64,000 nt of DNA from Sarcocystis neurona (GCA_000727475.1 KL647304.1:660272-724271); one strand, 5' to 3'; shown: positions 25,501 to 34,800, counted from the stretch's first letter. Notes: a model not told the origin generated them from the letters alone. A program made the numbers and translations.

Positions 25501-28500
25501 TTACATATATATATATACATCTATGTAATCATATATGCGTACGTAAGGGAGGCACGTCCGTATATAGAAAAAGGTATGTATATATTCGTATATATATACA
25601 TATATACTGTAAGCACGCCTGTATATGGATGTATATAGATATGTAGATAGATAGATAGAGCGAGAGAGACATATATATATTTATATATACATTTGTGTGT
25701 ACGATAAGCTTGCCTGGATGTACAGATACGTATATATATATACGTATGTATGTCCTGTAAGCATGTGTACAGAGGGAGATATATAGTGTATGTGTGTGTG
25801 TGTGTGTACGTGTGTGTATACGTGTTCCGATATATATGTTATGTGTGTCTATCTATCTATCTGTATCTATCTATATCTATCTATCTGTATATATCTATCT
25901 ATATCTATCTATATCTATCTATCTATATCTATTTACATCTATTTATCTATCTATATCTATCTATATCTATCTATCTATATCTATCTATTTATCTATATAT
26001 GTGGGTATAAAGAAAGGGAGAGAAATTGAGAGAGGATACGGGTATGTCTGTATGTGAGTGTATTATCCATATCTATCCAACCATATAAGAGATAGAGGGA
26101 GAGATTTTCAGAGAAGAAGAGAGACGGTATGGGTATGTATGTATGTGTCTCTACTATTTTGTATGTGGTGTGTGTGTGTGTATACCACTCTCGCTGCCTC
26201 TCCCTGTGTGTGAACATGTACATCCATATATATATATATACGTGGATATGTATGTAGTCTTCTCAGTATACGCGCATGTGCGTCTCTGTGTCTATATATA
26301 TCTGTATGTCTCCGCATATATACATATATATATATATGCTGGGTCTTCTACATACATATACGTATTACACAGATAAAGCGAGAGACAGAGAGGAGCAGCA
26401 GAAAAGAAAGAGAAGCAGAAAGTGACCCGCCGTGCAGCAGAGTCGCGCAAGCAACGCCGCTGAGGTGTACAGACACCTGGCGGGCGCGTACGTTTTTCCC
26501 CACACTTGCGTGTTTCCCTTTCGTACGTGCGTCGCTTTCTCTGGTCTTTCTCTTCCACATTTTAAGACAGACACTTTTCTCTTTTTCCTGCGGCTGCCCC
26601 CACCACCCGCCCATCCCCTTCAGCAGCCGCTTACGCCGTCTTCCCCTCCCTTCACATACATCTGCGTCTCTGTGTACGACGCCTGCCTCGCCTTCTCTCG
26701 CTCTCTCGCCATAATATGTGTGGGAATGTGTGGGGTTTTTGCGTATGCATGTGGATAGGTGTGTATGTTTTTCCCGTCTCTTTGTGCTTATTAAAGGCAC
26801 TATATATATCGACAGCTCTATAGCACGTGTTCTATCGAATGTGTGGACTTCCTCGTACTCGGACTTTCTCTGTAGACCCGTGCACACCGCCTCTGTGTGT
26901 ATGTGTGTGTTTTTCGGCTTCTCCCTCTCCAGGTGGGTGCATGTGTGAGGGTCTTTTTTCCTCTACCTATATACGTATGCATGCGTCAGTGTAAACAGCT
27001 GTAGGTGTTTGCGCATATGTTGGTGTATATGCACTTGAACTACCTTTTCGTACTTATATATGTCTCTACTTATCAATCCGTACACATATACGTATATGTT
27101 CACCAATCTACAGTCTTGCTGGTAATACCTGAGAACGTCTGTTTTCATCTTCCCTATATATATATATATGCATGTATATATATATAGATATACATATCGT
27201 TCCACATATATGTATATGGGCAGCAATGTACAGTCTTGTTGGTAATAGCTGATAATGTCTGTTTTCATCTTCCCCATATATATATGCGTATATATATATA
27301 TATCGACCCACATATATGTGTATGGGCAGCAGTGTACAGTCTTGTTGATTATAGCGGAGAAGGTCTGTCTCGTTTTCCTGTGTTTTGCTGTCTGGCAACG
27401 TAGAGAGGAGGTGCCTACACCAACGCATATATTTCTTTTCCCTCTGTCTCTCTGTCTTTCTGTCGCTGTGTCGCTGTACGTGTGGGGTTCGCTTTCTCTG
27501 CCTGTTCTGTATTTTTGTGCATGTCGCAGGATTTCGCAGTTGCAGCGGGGAAGTATTACCTGCAGCACACTGCCTTAGGAGGCTTGACGGTGGCGTTGTT
27601 CTGGCCCATGGCTTTGATTCAGTATGCGGCAACACTAGATAATACGTGGGTGCTCTGCAGAGAGCGAGCGCAGCAGGCGGGAAAACTTCTCGCCGATGCC
27701 ATTTCTGACACCCAGGTAATAAACTTCTCTCTTCTTGACGCGTCGCTTCGCCGGCGCAGCACCCGGTCTGCTGCTGCAACTGCAACAGCAGCAGCGGCAG
27801 CAGTAGGAGCAGCAACAGCAGTAGGGACAGCAACAGCAGTAGGGACAGCAACAGCAGTTGCAACAGCAGTTGCAACAGCAGCAGCAGTTGCAACAGCTGC
27901 AGCAGCAGCAACAGCAGCAGCAGTAGCAAGAGCAGCAACAGGAGCAGCAGTAGCAACGGCAGCAGAAGCAGCAACAGCACCAGCAGCGGCACCAGCAGCA
28001 GCAGGAACAACAGCAACAGCAGCAGCAGCAGTAGCAGCAGCAGCAGTAGCAGTAGCAGCAGTGGCAGTAGCAGCAGTGACAGTAGCAACAGTAGCAGTGG
28101 CAGCAAAAGCTGTAGCAACAGCAGCAGCGTGGAAGCCAAAGAGAAGCATATGCAGAGACCCACACACATGCAGATACACACGCGCGTGCACACATCCGTA
28201 GAGGGGATATCGTACGGATTTGTTGCCCCTCCAGCAGCAGGAATCGGAACAACTCGAGTAAGAGAGAGACATAGCGGGAGGGGGCAGCGACGCAGCGCAG
28301 CGTGCGGCGTGGCGTTCTTCCGTCTTCTGCAACAGCGGCAGCAGCGCGACAGCAGTGTAGGCGGCAGCAGCCCGACTCCTAGAAGGAAGAAGAATCAGCG
28401 GACGGGAATCTGCTGCTACAGGAAGAACGCCTCGGCTCGTGCAGAGGGCGCCGCTGCTGCCGCGAGTTTTTTTCGTTATGGCTTCCTCGGTCAGAGAGAC

Positions 28501-31500
28501 GAGACGGGGCTGGCGCAGTGGGGTAGAAGAGGAAAGTGTTTCTGTCTTCGAAGAGAAGTATTCGTCGCGGTGTGGAAGGGGGGGGGGGTTGGGTGAAGCG
28601 TCGCTAAAGAACGCAGCACATAAAGAAGGAAAGGACGCAGGTAGCCTTTCCTCTCGTTTTTGTTGTGCTTGATTTTATGCATGCGGGCAACTCACGTATA
28701 TTCTCCCAGAGACAGCGGCAGATATGTGTGTGTGTATATATACCCCGGTGGTGCTGCACGTGTAGCTTGTTCACCTTCCCACGCTCAGGTGTTTTGCTGC
28801 TTTCCCTCTCATTTTCTTCTCATCAAAAGCAGAGGAGCAGCGATATGCTGTCTGTCTGGTGGTGGCCTCCACACACAAACATACACGTATAGATATATAT
28901 ACTGTCACCGGTACGTGTGCATGCTATTATAGGGGCTCTTATATATTCATAAGTGAACAGCAGTGTGTGTATGTGAATGAATGCATAGTATTATAGGGAC
29001 TTCGGTATCTATTTATAAGTGGACAGCAATATGTGTGTGAGCGAATGCTGTGTCTTTTGTCCATACGTGCGTGTGCCTGCAGTCGTATATGACTGACGAT
29101 CCCTGACTTTCCGCATCCTTGTGTGCGTACGTAGATAGAGACGAGCAGGTGTGTCGATGCGGGCAGCGAGCCACTGGTGGCTACACGTGCATAACGCGGG
29201 TGTGAAGAAGAACTCGGGGAGAACAGCAAGAAGGAAAGGAAGGAGAGAGCGAGAGAAGTGCCTGGGCAGCTTCTTGCCGAGGAACACATATCCTCCCTGT
29301 GTGTGGGTGGGTGTTTATGTCTGCCGTGCACATGCAGGCAGTTGGACAGCGACCCGTTACTCTGGTGGGCTACAGCATGGGTGCCCGTGTTGTCTTCTAT
29401 TGTTTACAAGCCTTGTGGAAGCGAGTGAGTCTCTTCTTCGAGCCTGCCTCTCGGGACAGCAACAATGCTGCTGCCGCTGCGTTGGCTGTCTCGTGAGGAC
29501 TTGCTGGGACTGCTGCTTCGCGCGCTGCTCTTGCTTCTGCTGCTGTTGCTGCTGCGTTCGCGGCGCCTGCTGCTCCGGCTTCTGCTGCTGCCCCTCTCAG
29601 TGACGTTGCTACTGCCGTCAGTTTTGCTACTCGTATAGCTGCTGCTGCTGGTGCTGCTGCTACTGCCGCTGCTGCTGCCACTACCGCTGGTGCCACTGCT
29701 GCTGTTGCTGTCGCCGCTGCCACTGCTGCCATTGCGTCTGCGACGTTCTGATGCGTGAACTCAGGTTCTTGCTGTTGCTGCTGTTTGTGCTCCTGTACGT
29801 TGCCACTGCTGGTACGATTTCTCTGCCTCCGCTGCCCCTACTGCTTCCTGCTACTGATGCACGACGTTGCAACAGGTGCTCTGCACAAATACGCTGCTAC
29901 GAGTGCTGCTGCTGACCGTCGTGCTGGTGTGATTATTCGCTTTGCTGTGACGGTCTACTACATTTCTCCTCCTCCTCCTCTGTTGGTGCTGCTGCTGCTG
30001 CTTCTGTCTTGCTGCTGCGGCGGCTGCTGTTACCAAGACTTTGCAGCTGCGTAGAGGAAGAGTAACTTATTCGCCTGCTGTGTTGTTCTTTCCGCTGGGT
30101 GTCTGCTGGTACCGTCTTCATCTCTACTTTTCCGTCTTGCTTTCTCTTTGCTTCGTCTCCTTTTTGCCCACCGCGTCTTTTCTTCTCTTCAATTCTTCTT
30201 CGTTGCCTCGACTTTCTGCTCCGACGCTTCGTTTCTGTTTCTTCGTCGCCTTCGTCGTCTCCGCCTCATCCCCGCATCATTTCCTTCCTCCACCTTCTCC
30301 TCCCCCTTGTCTCACACGTGCTGTTTTGCTGCTGCAGCGTAAATTGCACGTCGTATGTGACTGCGTATTGATGGGGCTACCTGCGAGCCTCAACGTGAAA
30401 CAGTGGACTGCAGCACGAGACGTCGTGAGCGGGAGATTAGTAAATGTTTACACCCGGTCGGACTGGCTGCTGGCTTTTCTCTACCGGTGGATGGAGTGGG
30501 GGCTGCAGGTACGCTGTTGCAACAACGACAGGAAAGAAACTACTTCACACAGAGTTCAGTGTCTGTACGTACACGCGAAAAGATTCAAGTGTACGTACAC
30601 CCGAGACGACAGAGGAGTAAGGGAAAGAAGTTCACGCGAAACAGGATGGGGGGACGGGGACACGCAAAACGTGAAGTCGACGTAGACGCGACCAGTCACG
30701 TGTACATACACCTGAAACGCGAGGTGTACGTACAGGCGAACAGTCAGGTGTTGTGGTCCCTACGAAGCTCGCGTACGTGTACGCAAAGTCAGGTGTCTAT
30801 GTCTGTGTACGTATGCGTGTATACAGTGGAAGCTGTGCGGTGTACATACACACGAGGAACAACACGAACAGGCAAATTCAGGTGTCCGTACACGCGGAAA
30901 GCGACGGGTTTGTGCGTGTTTGTGTGTCTCCGTCCACTTCAGAAGTCTTGAGGGTGGCAGTTTTTGTACATCCAAGTGTATGTACACTCCAGAAGTGGGT
31001 CTGCAGACTTTCCGTGAAAAGCAGCTTGGAGATAGAAGAGAGGGGAGAAAACAGGTGTAGCTGCGGACACAGGGGAGGGATCGTCCTGCCGTCTTCTCGT
31101 GAGGGGGACGACGCAGGTAGACGCAGCACGAGGCGTGCAGACTCTACGTGTAGGTCGATAAGAGCTGTGAAATCTGCGAGATTTGAAGTTGTGAGAAATT
31201 GAACAAACATGTGTACGCCGCGCAGCTGCTTGGCAACTTACGTATGGCTGGCGCCGCGCACTTTACTACTGAAGTTCCGGATATTAAACAGAGCCGCAGC
31301 GGATTTGCACACTTCCCTGGTGGACGATTCCGTAGCGGCAACGAATATCTGCGTATCAGGTTTATTGCCACATTCGTCTGCACGACTTCCTCACTTGCAC
31401 GAATGGAAGAGAGACGTGAAACAGGCGTCGTCGAGCTGCAGAGTTGAGGTGTACAGACACCTGACGCAGGCATACAACTTTCGCAGGACGAACACCTGCA

Positions 31501-31893
31501 TGTATGTGCATTGCACGTTATTTGTTCGGATTGTGTGTGTGTGTGTGTAGGTGGGTTTTTTTTCCTTTCTGTCCATGTGTATGTATGTACGTCAGTATAT
31601 CATTCGTATGTTTTACACATGCGTCTGCCGCCGTATACCCACGGCAGGGTGTTCCACCGTCGTCCTTGGGGGTGGTTCGTATATGTCTGTGTGCACACGT
31701 GCGCGCTGTGTCTGCATACGCCTTTTTCGTCGAGTTCGCTTGTGCAAATTTGTGCGAGCAGGTGGCGGGATTGAGCCCGGTGCAGGGTGTGAAAGGCGTC
31801 GAGAACTACGACGTGACGGGGCTGGTGAAGAGCCACGCGCAGTATCCCGAGAAAATCCCGGATATTCTTTCGTTTATTGGATTTGATGCGTAG
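6952..31893 (+). CDS. TMCO4-type DUF726 alpha/beta-hydrolase domain protein, about 12 exons
   Basis: Whole-gene span. Assigned coding pieces are 6952-8884, 10559 to about 11126, 13389-13472, 14132-17191, 18886-18940, 20740-20910, 22908-23056, 24448-24543, 27530-27715, 29338-29424, 30338-30508 and 31762-31893; all junctions after the second exon agree in phase. Seen in order in the conserved half: a Phe-Asp-Ser-Arg helical segment, a Gly/Ala-rich hydrophobic segment ([19 protein letters not shown]), [24 protein letters not shown], a hydrophobic helix with [10 protein letters not shown], the nucleophile elbow [30 protein letters not shown] and VTGLVKSH. This order matches human TMCO4 and fungal DUF726 proteins, which are membrane-associated with a predicted lipase-like fold; the substrate is unknown. 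The product would be roughly 2,200 residues against about 630 in human, the excess being low-complexity N-terminal sequence. The junction between exons 2 and 3 is unresolved, and the first exon is tied in only by splice phase. Confidence 0.85.
9600..10440. repeat. Intronic TA repeat followed by CTG tract
   Basis: The first intron (8,885-10,558) starts with CT- and TA-rich simple sequence (8,945-9,075, 9,620-9,705, 9,760-9,785). It then has about 650 bases of CTG triplets broken by G/C-rich words. The CTG orientation is opposite to the CAG orientation of the flanking exons. Confidence 0.7.
10471..10522. repeat. (GT)n microsatellite
   Basis: Fifteen uninterrupted GT units followed by interrupted GT, about 40 bases before the acceptor at 10,558. 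Its position in the branch-point and polypyrimidine area of intron 1 means that length changes could affect splicing. Confidence 0.85.
10559..11126 (+). CDS. DUF726 gene, exon 2 (Glu/Gln-rich coiled coil); 3' end unresolved
   Basis: Starts after atccacag with two bases that complete the codon opened by exon 1. Encodes Gly/Glu-rich sequence, Ala/Gln runs, then a highly charged helix ([32 protein letters not shown]) with coiled-coil character. The frame stays open to a TGA at 11,230. Possible donors at about 11,112, 11,126, 11,166 and 11,228 are all weak or the wrong phase for the next good exon, so the end given here is approximate. Confidence 0.6.
11330..11620. repeat. TG/TA microsatellite cluster in an intron
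   Basis: Alternating TG and TA tracts at 11,330-11,425 and 11,560-11,605, separated by a CTG run at 11,525-11,545. No coding signal was seen apart from the repeat-derived frames. Confidence 0.6.
11868..12265. repeat. CAG minisatellite with a TCTTTAG word in each unit
   Basis: About 15 imperfect units of roughly 21-27 bases built from (GCA)n followed by AAAATCTTTAGCAGC or a close variant. Each unit carries a TTTAG/CAG that looks like a 3' splice site. In one frame it encodes Ala-rich sequence with Lys-Ser/Pro-Leu spacers; in another every TTTAG is a stop. Confidence 0.75.
12301..12432 (+). CDS. Possible extra exon of the DUF726 gene (charged helix)
   Basis: After the last tctttag of the preceding minisatellite, one frame reads as a Glu/Gln/Lys/Arg-rich helix ([20 protein letters not shown]) followed by a Ser-rich stretch. 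A weak donor CTG/gtcttg would keep phase 0. It resembles the coiled coil of exon 2, but no family homology can be claimed. Confidence 0.3.
12480..13320. repeat. TA/CA simple-sequence stretch in an intron
   Basis: Repeated TATATA, TACATA and CA runs (notably 12,880-12,970 and 13,195-13,245) with short CTG runs. No exon signal was found until the acceptor at 13,388. Confidence 0.6.
13389..13472 (+). CDS. DUF726 gene, exon 3
   Basis: Flanked by ccccgcag and GTGAAG/gtaggt, phase 0 at both ends. Encodes 28 residues of balanced composition ([20 protein letters not shown] and following), with no repeat character. It joins in phase to the next exon. I know of no motif in it. Confidence 0.65.
13480..14190. 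promoter_or_regulatory. Cluster of GCATGC words
   Basis: About ten GCATGC hexamers, most followed by G or A, occur at roughly 13,485, 13,616, 13,670, 13,703, 13,815, 13,845, 13,863, 13,881, 14,066 and 14,180. That is far above the one per 4 kb expected. Most lie in the intron 13,473-14,131. TGCATGC is an established ApiAP2-type motif in apicomplexans; whether this cluster is a regulatory element is inference. Confidence 0.4.
14132..17191 (+). CDS. DUF726 gene, exon 4 (giant repeat exon plus conserved helical segment)
   Basis: Starts after gtgctgcag in phase 0 and stays open for 1,020 codons to CTTAAG/gtacat. It opens with balanced sequence ([20 protein letters not shown]), then has about 850 residues of Gln, Ser, Ala, Glu and Gly runs. 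It ends in the conserved N-terminal helical domain of the TMCO4 family: [20 protein letters not shown] followed by [19 protein letters not shown]. This corresponds to the YDAR...LL region of human TMCO4. Small unrecognised introns inside the repeat part cannot be excluded. Confidence 0.75.
17397..17606 (+). repeat. Left arm of a ~200-bp inverted repeat
   Basis: Pairs with the reverse complement of 17,926-18,125, with roughly 85-90% identity by eye. Conserved blocks include GAAGGGAAGAAAGTATAAGG, GTCAAAACGAGACAC and GAAGCAAACAGATA. The arm lies in the intron between the exons ending at 17,191 and starting at 18,886. Confidence 0.85.
17607..17835. repeat. CAG tract in the loop of the inverted repeat
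   Basis: Near-perfect GCAGCA array with regular GCAAGCGCAGCAGCAG interruptions, open in all three frames (Ala, Gln or Ser). With about 90 bases of TA-containing spacer it forms the loop between the two inverted arms. Confidence 0.85.
17926..18125 (-). repeat. Right arm of the ~200-bp inverted repeat
   Basis: Reverse-complement partner of 17,397-17,606. It includes the CTATCATATGCTGTATA end, which matches the TACAGCATATGATAG start of the left arm, so the homology runs past the purine-rich part. Confidence 0.85.
18886..18940 (+). CDS. DUF726 gene, exon 5
   Basis: Fifty-five bases between ttggcag and GCCG/gtaagt. Encodes the basic linker [17 protein letters not shown] before the Gly/Ala-rich membrane segment, as in TMCO4, where a Lys/Arg-rich RRRWKR-like stretch precedes the glycine zipper. 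Ends in phase 1 and joins exactly with the next exon. Confidence 0.85.
18960..20170. repeat. TCTATATC / TGTGTCTATTCC repeat-filled intron
   Basis: Contains five tandem copies of a 12-base TGTGTCTATTCC unit (about 19,060-19,120), TCTATATC arrays (19,240-19,480) and TA/TG runs up to 20,170. Only repeat-derived Ile/Tyr/Ser/Val frames are present. Confidence 0.7.
20740..20910 (+). CDS. DUF726 gene, exon 6 (glycine-rich membrane segment)
   Basis: Starts after gtgcaacag. Encodes [19 protein letters not shown], then a further hydrophobic Ala/Gly run and [10 protein letters not shown]. This is the hallmark hydrophobic segment of DUF726/TMCO4 proteins and is predicted to enter or span a membrane. Donor GCAG/gtaaaa, phase 1. 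Confidence 0.92.
21239..21385. repeat. 18-bp tandem repeat
   Basis: About eight copies of an 18-base unit GTATATGTATGAATGTAC with rare G/A changes, within a longer TATG-rich stretch (21,030-21,560). It lies in the intron between exons 6 and 7. The period of 18 gives hexapeptide-repeat frames (MNVRIC), which explains the long frames on both strands. Confidence 0.9.
22285..22640. repeat. Pyrimidine-only minisatellite (TCTCCGTG-type)
   Basis: About 350 bases almost free of A, built from TCTCCGTGTCTCCCTGTC variants. It is an intronic polypyrimidine block with purines mostly limited to G at regular positions. Confidence 0.85.
22908..23056 (+). CDS. DUF726 gene, exon 7
   Basis: Acceptor ttctgcag and donor CCCTGG/gtaagg. 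Completes the Gly codon opened by exon 6 and encodes LTGWKYSRR, then [21 protein letters not shown]. In the family this is the beta-strand and loop (...VTICISGWL...D..PW) opening the hydrolase domain. Confidence 0.92.
23430..23775. repeat. Dispersed-tandem GTGGCGTGGCCCTCAG repeat
   Basis: Seven or eight copies of AACTGTGGCGTGGCCCTCAG or close variants, spaced by 30-60 bases of TA/TG repeat, starting shortly after exon 7 of the hydrolase gene. The core is G/C-rich and conserved while the spacers vary in length. Confidence 0.85.
23990..24420. repeat. CTG tract in an intron
   Basis: About 400 bases of CTG/GCTGCC-type triplets between exons 7 and 8, orientation opposite to coding CAG tracts. Reads Leu/Cys/Ala in the three + frames; none has family signal. 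Confidence 0.7.
24448..24543 (+). CDS. DUF726 gene, exon 8
   Basis: Acceptor agatacag and donor TCTCAA/gtaagg, phase 0 at both ends. Encodes [19 protein letters not shown], equivalent to the (Y)xLxWExxxLxxLG motif of DUF726 hydrolases. Confidence 0.88.
25316..26000. repeat. Composite repeat: ~290-bp period AT-rich unit and (ATCT)n
   Basis: A block with CTGTAAGCATGCCTATATA, GATAGATAG and GTGTACGGTTAGCTTGCC at 25,365-25,480 recurs with changes at 25,605-25,725. It is followed by a (TATC/ATCT)n array at 25,848-26,000. All of it lies inside the intron 24,544-27,529. Confidence 0.75.
27095..27370. repeat. Three tandem copies of a ~105-bp element upstream of exon 9
   Basis: Each copy has TACAGTCTTG(C/T)TG, then a (GAGAA/GATAA)-GTCTG word and a pyrimidine run (TTTTCATCTTCCC in the first two), then (TA)n and a CACATATATGTATATGGGCAG-like word. 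Copies begin near 27,108, 27,228 and 27,334. The third copy runs into the region just before exon 9. Confidence 0.85.
27530..27715 (+). CDS. DUF726 gene, exon 9
   Basis: Acceptor atgtcgcag and donor ACCCAG/gtaata, phase 0. Encodes [18 protein letters not shown], then the TLDNTW and [13 protein letters not shown] stretch. It matches the family's hydrophobic helix (...LAWPLALLK...DNPW) and the helix leading to the nucleophile strand. Confidence 0.92.
27765..28130. repeat. Intronic CAG tract
   Basis: About 360 bases of GCA/ACA/GTA triplets starting 50 bases after the exon 9 donor. It is read as Ala, Gln or Ser in the three frames and contains no stop in one of them, but is not needed to join exons 9 and 10. 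Confidence 0.8.
29338..29424 (+). CDS. DUF726 gene, exon 10 (nucleophile elbow)
   Basis: Acceptor cacatgcag and donor AAGCGA/gtgagt, phase 0. Encodes [19 protein letters not shown]. The GYSMG matches the GxSxG nucleophile elbow of alpha/beta hydrolases, with Ser at about position 14 of the exon product. Confidence 0.95.
29465..30035. repeat. Intronic CTG tract
   Basis: Imperfect CTG/GCT triplets fill most of the intron 29,425-30,337, followed by a long pyrimidine-rich run (30,120-30,310) leading to the next acceptor. Confidence 0.75.
30338..30508 (+). CDS. DUF726 gene, exon 11 (acid residue)
   Basis: Acceptor ctgctgcag and donor CTGCAG/gtacgc, phase 0, 57 codons. Encodes [20 protein letters not shown] and [16 protein letters not shown]. 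In DUF726 proteins the equivalent ...NVYSxxDWLL carries the likely catalytic Asp. Confidence 0.95.
30545..31010. repeat. Cluster of GTGTACGTACAC-like palindromes
   Basis: About nine copies of (G)TGTACRTACAC followed by CGAAA-like words, at roughly 30,563, 30,589, 30,702, 30,724, 30,842, 30,882 and 30,978, plus weaker forms, all in the last intron of the hydrolase gene. The core is a self-complementary 12-mer. Confidence 0.7.
31762..31893 (+). CDS. DUF726 gene, last exon (His residue and stop)
   Basis: Acceptor tgcgagcag, phase 0, TAG at 31,891. Encodes [20 protein letters not shown], then [16 protein letters not shown]. The family's final motif is AGLxPV...GVENVDVTxLVxxHxxY, with the His as the probable catalytic residue. 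Confidence 0.95.
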   Translation: MAGLSPVQGVKGVENYDVTGLVKSHAQYPEKIPDILSFIGFDA

Positions 31894-34800
31894 TGTCGGT
31901 TTCCACATTTCTTCCGGAAGGGCACGTGTGGGGGTGCAGTGTCCACTTTTCATTTGCTTCTCCTTCCTCGGCTGTTCGGGAAGGCGCTGAAATGACGCGC
32001 GTATTAATCGAAGAGTCTGAGGTTGGACGAAGGCAAAAAGTTTCTAAAATAAAATTTCCGTCGAGGAGACACAAGCTCTTCTTCTGCAGCAGTGTGTGGC
32101 TGAGAACCTCCTTACAGACGGTTTTGTATCGCGCAGGCGGGGCGTCTCTCGTGGAGCGATTCGTCCGTCGTCGCATGTGTGGACGCACGCTTAGAAGTTG
32201 AGGAGTACACGTTCATATTGCAGCTTCCTGTAGACGCAAATGTACTTGCCGTTTCACTACATTTGCAGATATATATATATATATATATATGTATATGCGT
32301 GTGTATATACGGCGGGATACGCTGAAAGGTACGTATGGCGAGAAGGTGACATTTGCACCTCTACGCAGGAGAAGTACGCGTGCGTCTCAACGCATTCCCT
32401 GACTGATGTCGCCCTCTCTCTGTCTGTCGAGACGAATAAATTTGCACATTATCATGTACAAACGTTCCCCCTTCGCCCCTCTGCGGATGTCGGCCCAGTA
32501 CAACCAGGACACGTGTATTTGTATATGGGCGTGAGTTCATATTTCTACAACAAAGACTGTTGTACACACACCTTTATGCTTGTTTGTGAATTTATATTTC
32601 TACAATTAAGAGTAGTGTATACACACATTAGCCATTTATATACATATAATATGTAGCAATACATGTATACACGCACACACACACACACACACACAAACAC
32701 ACGCACACACATACATGCTCACACCTATCGCTATGTGTGCGTGTAACTGCCTGTGTTGCGACTTCCGAACCTCTCGAGAGGGATCGAGGCATATCTACGT
32801 GGAAAGCTGATGAATTTAGATGTAGCGTTCCATCGTCGAAGTGCACGCTGCCCCCCCTTCTCCTCCTCCTCTTTCTCATAAAGGCTCAGCAGCAGCACCG
32901 CAGCATTTTTCTGCGGGCAGCCCCATGTGAACAGAAAATTGCAAAATGGCGGCCTGTGCTCGTCACGAAGCCCCTTGTTTCTTCTTCGTTAAAGAAGAGT
33001 GAACTTCACAAATTAACTATTACGAGTAGAACGACATAATGCATACACGGACTCGTCCTCACACACGCATGCAATAGTTGATCTCTCCACCGATGCATAC
33101 GCGCAGGTACCTCTAGACGCCGTGGTCGCACTTGTACATATTTTTAGGTGAACGTACATACATACACCTATATATGCATATATATATATATATATATACG
33201 CCATGACACAAGAAAAATGCGCACATCTATATGCACCGGTCTGCACGTCGATGCTCGCGAAGACAAAACGCCACCGTCGCGCATGTCTGTGTAACTGCAA
33301 GTGTAAATATCATAACAAAGAGAACGCATGTGCGGATCACGGCACACGCACTAAACTGACTGCCGCAGGGACACGCGCCTACGTTGGGCAGTCTCCCTGC
33401 GTAATACCCAACGCACGTATACATACATATAAGCACGTATATTTTATGATGAGTAGGTTTACCTGCTGGCTAATGTTGCTTCTTGGTACAGCTGCTGTTT
33501 TCCTCCGTCTGCTCTCTTTTTTCCCCATCCTTTCACTACAGTCCATCCGCAGCCTCCACTGCATGCGCGAAAGAAGAGGCGTGCGCCAGCAGGACATACG
33601 CATTCAAGAATCTGCTTCGCAGAAGTCAGGGTTTCCGCATGGAAGTACAGGCTTTCTAGCACACTCGGAAAGCAAAAGACTTGCGCTGGCCCTGCAGCCG
33701 ATAACAGCAGGCACCCCTCCTCGTGTTGTCTTCTCAAGCTCTTGCTATTTACGCTGTACAATAGTGAAGAAGATATAACGCAGCGCAGCACGGGCAGAGC
33801 AACATTTCATCGCTGGGAATGTATGCACGCCAGCCACAAGTGCTCCCGCACTTGGACGCAGGCGGATACCTGCACGTCCGTGGGTGTGTGTTCAAAATCT
33901 ACGCGGAAGGCTGTGCGCCAGTACCCGTCGAGCTGTGATGCGTAAGGCTTTGCTGCTGCCCCTGCGACGCTTTCTCTACCGCATGACAACTACTGCTATA
34001 TATATATATATATATATGTATATCTATATATATATATACGGAGATAACCATAGATGTAGAGAAAGAGTATACACCCACAACAGTTACCTCGGCACAGTAA
34101 CTCGTGTAAGAATACCCACCACTACTTTGCACAGCTATAGGGGCCTATGCATCTGTTATCGAGACATAATACCGCCAAACCCGCTTTAGTACGCTCCTGA
34201 CTTACCTAGCAAATAGAATTCTCATGTGTGTGGCTGTATCATGTAGAAGGACTCCTACTGTGCGTGACAAGAACGCCACTGCATGCACCAGGAACAGAAA
34301 AGTGACCTTCGTGCATCTGGTCTCCCCGTGCAGAGGGGCACTTTGACGGATATCCCCTGACTGTCTGGTGCCCGACAATCAGGAGCTCTTGTTTTGCTGC
34401 TGAGAGAGCAGCAGCCTCTTCCCCGCCAGTTTCTTGTCGGTCTTCCGCGCGCAAACTTGCTGTTACGCTGTTCGCGCACACATGCATGACACCGGAGTAG
34501 GCGCCTGCAGCGTCAGAATTTTGCAGCAGCACTGGGTAGGTGCGATGTTGGAAAACCCCCGCAGTGAGTCGTTGCTATACTGTTAAGTCCAACAGATGCA
34601 CATATTGAGGCATTCACGAGAGATACCACAACAGGTAGAGGACACAGGTTCGAACCGAAGGACGTGGTGAGTGCTAGAAAGCAGGAAAGAAAGCTACGCC
34701 TCTGTACCGGATTGAATAGCAGTGGCGAAGCAGTTGGCAAGTGGCGACAAAATACGTGACTCGTCGGCGGAGAAAGAAAATGTTTTGCAGAGAGCGTAAT

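Noticed and set aside
34630..34665. GGTTCGAACC word suggesting a tRNA T-arm
   Set aside because: No matching stem, anticodon arm or acceptor stem can be built around it.
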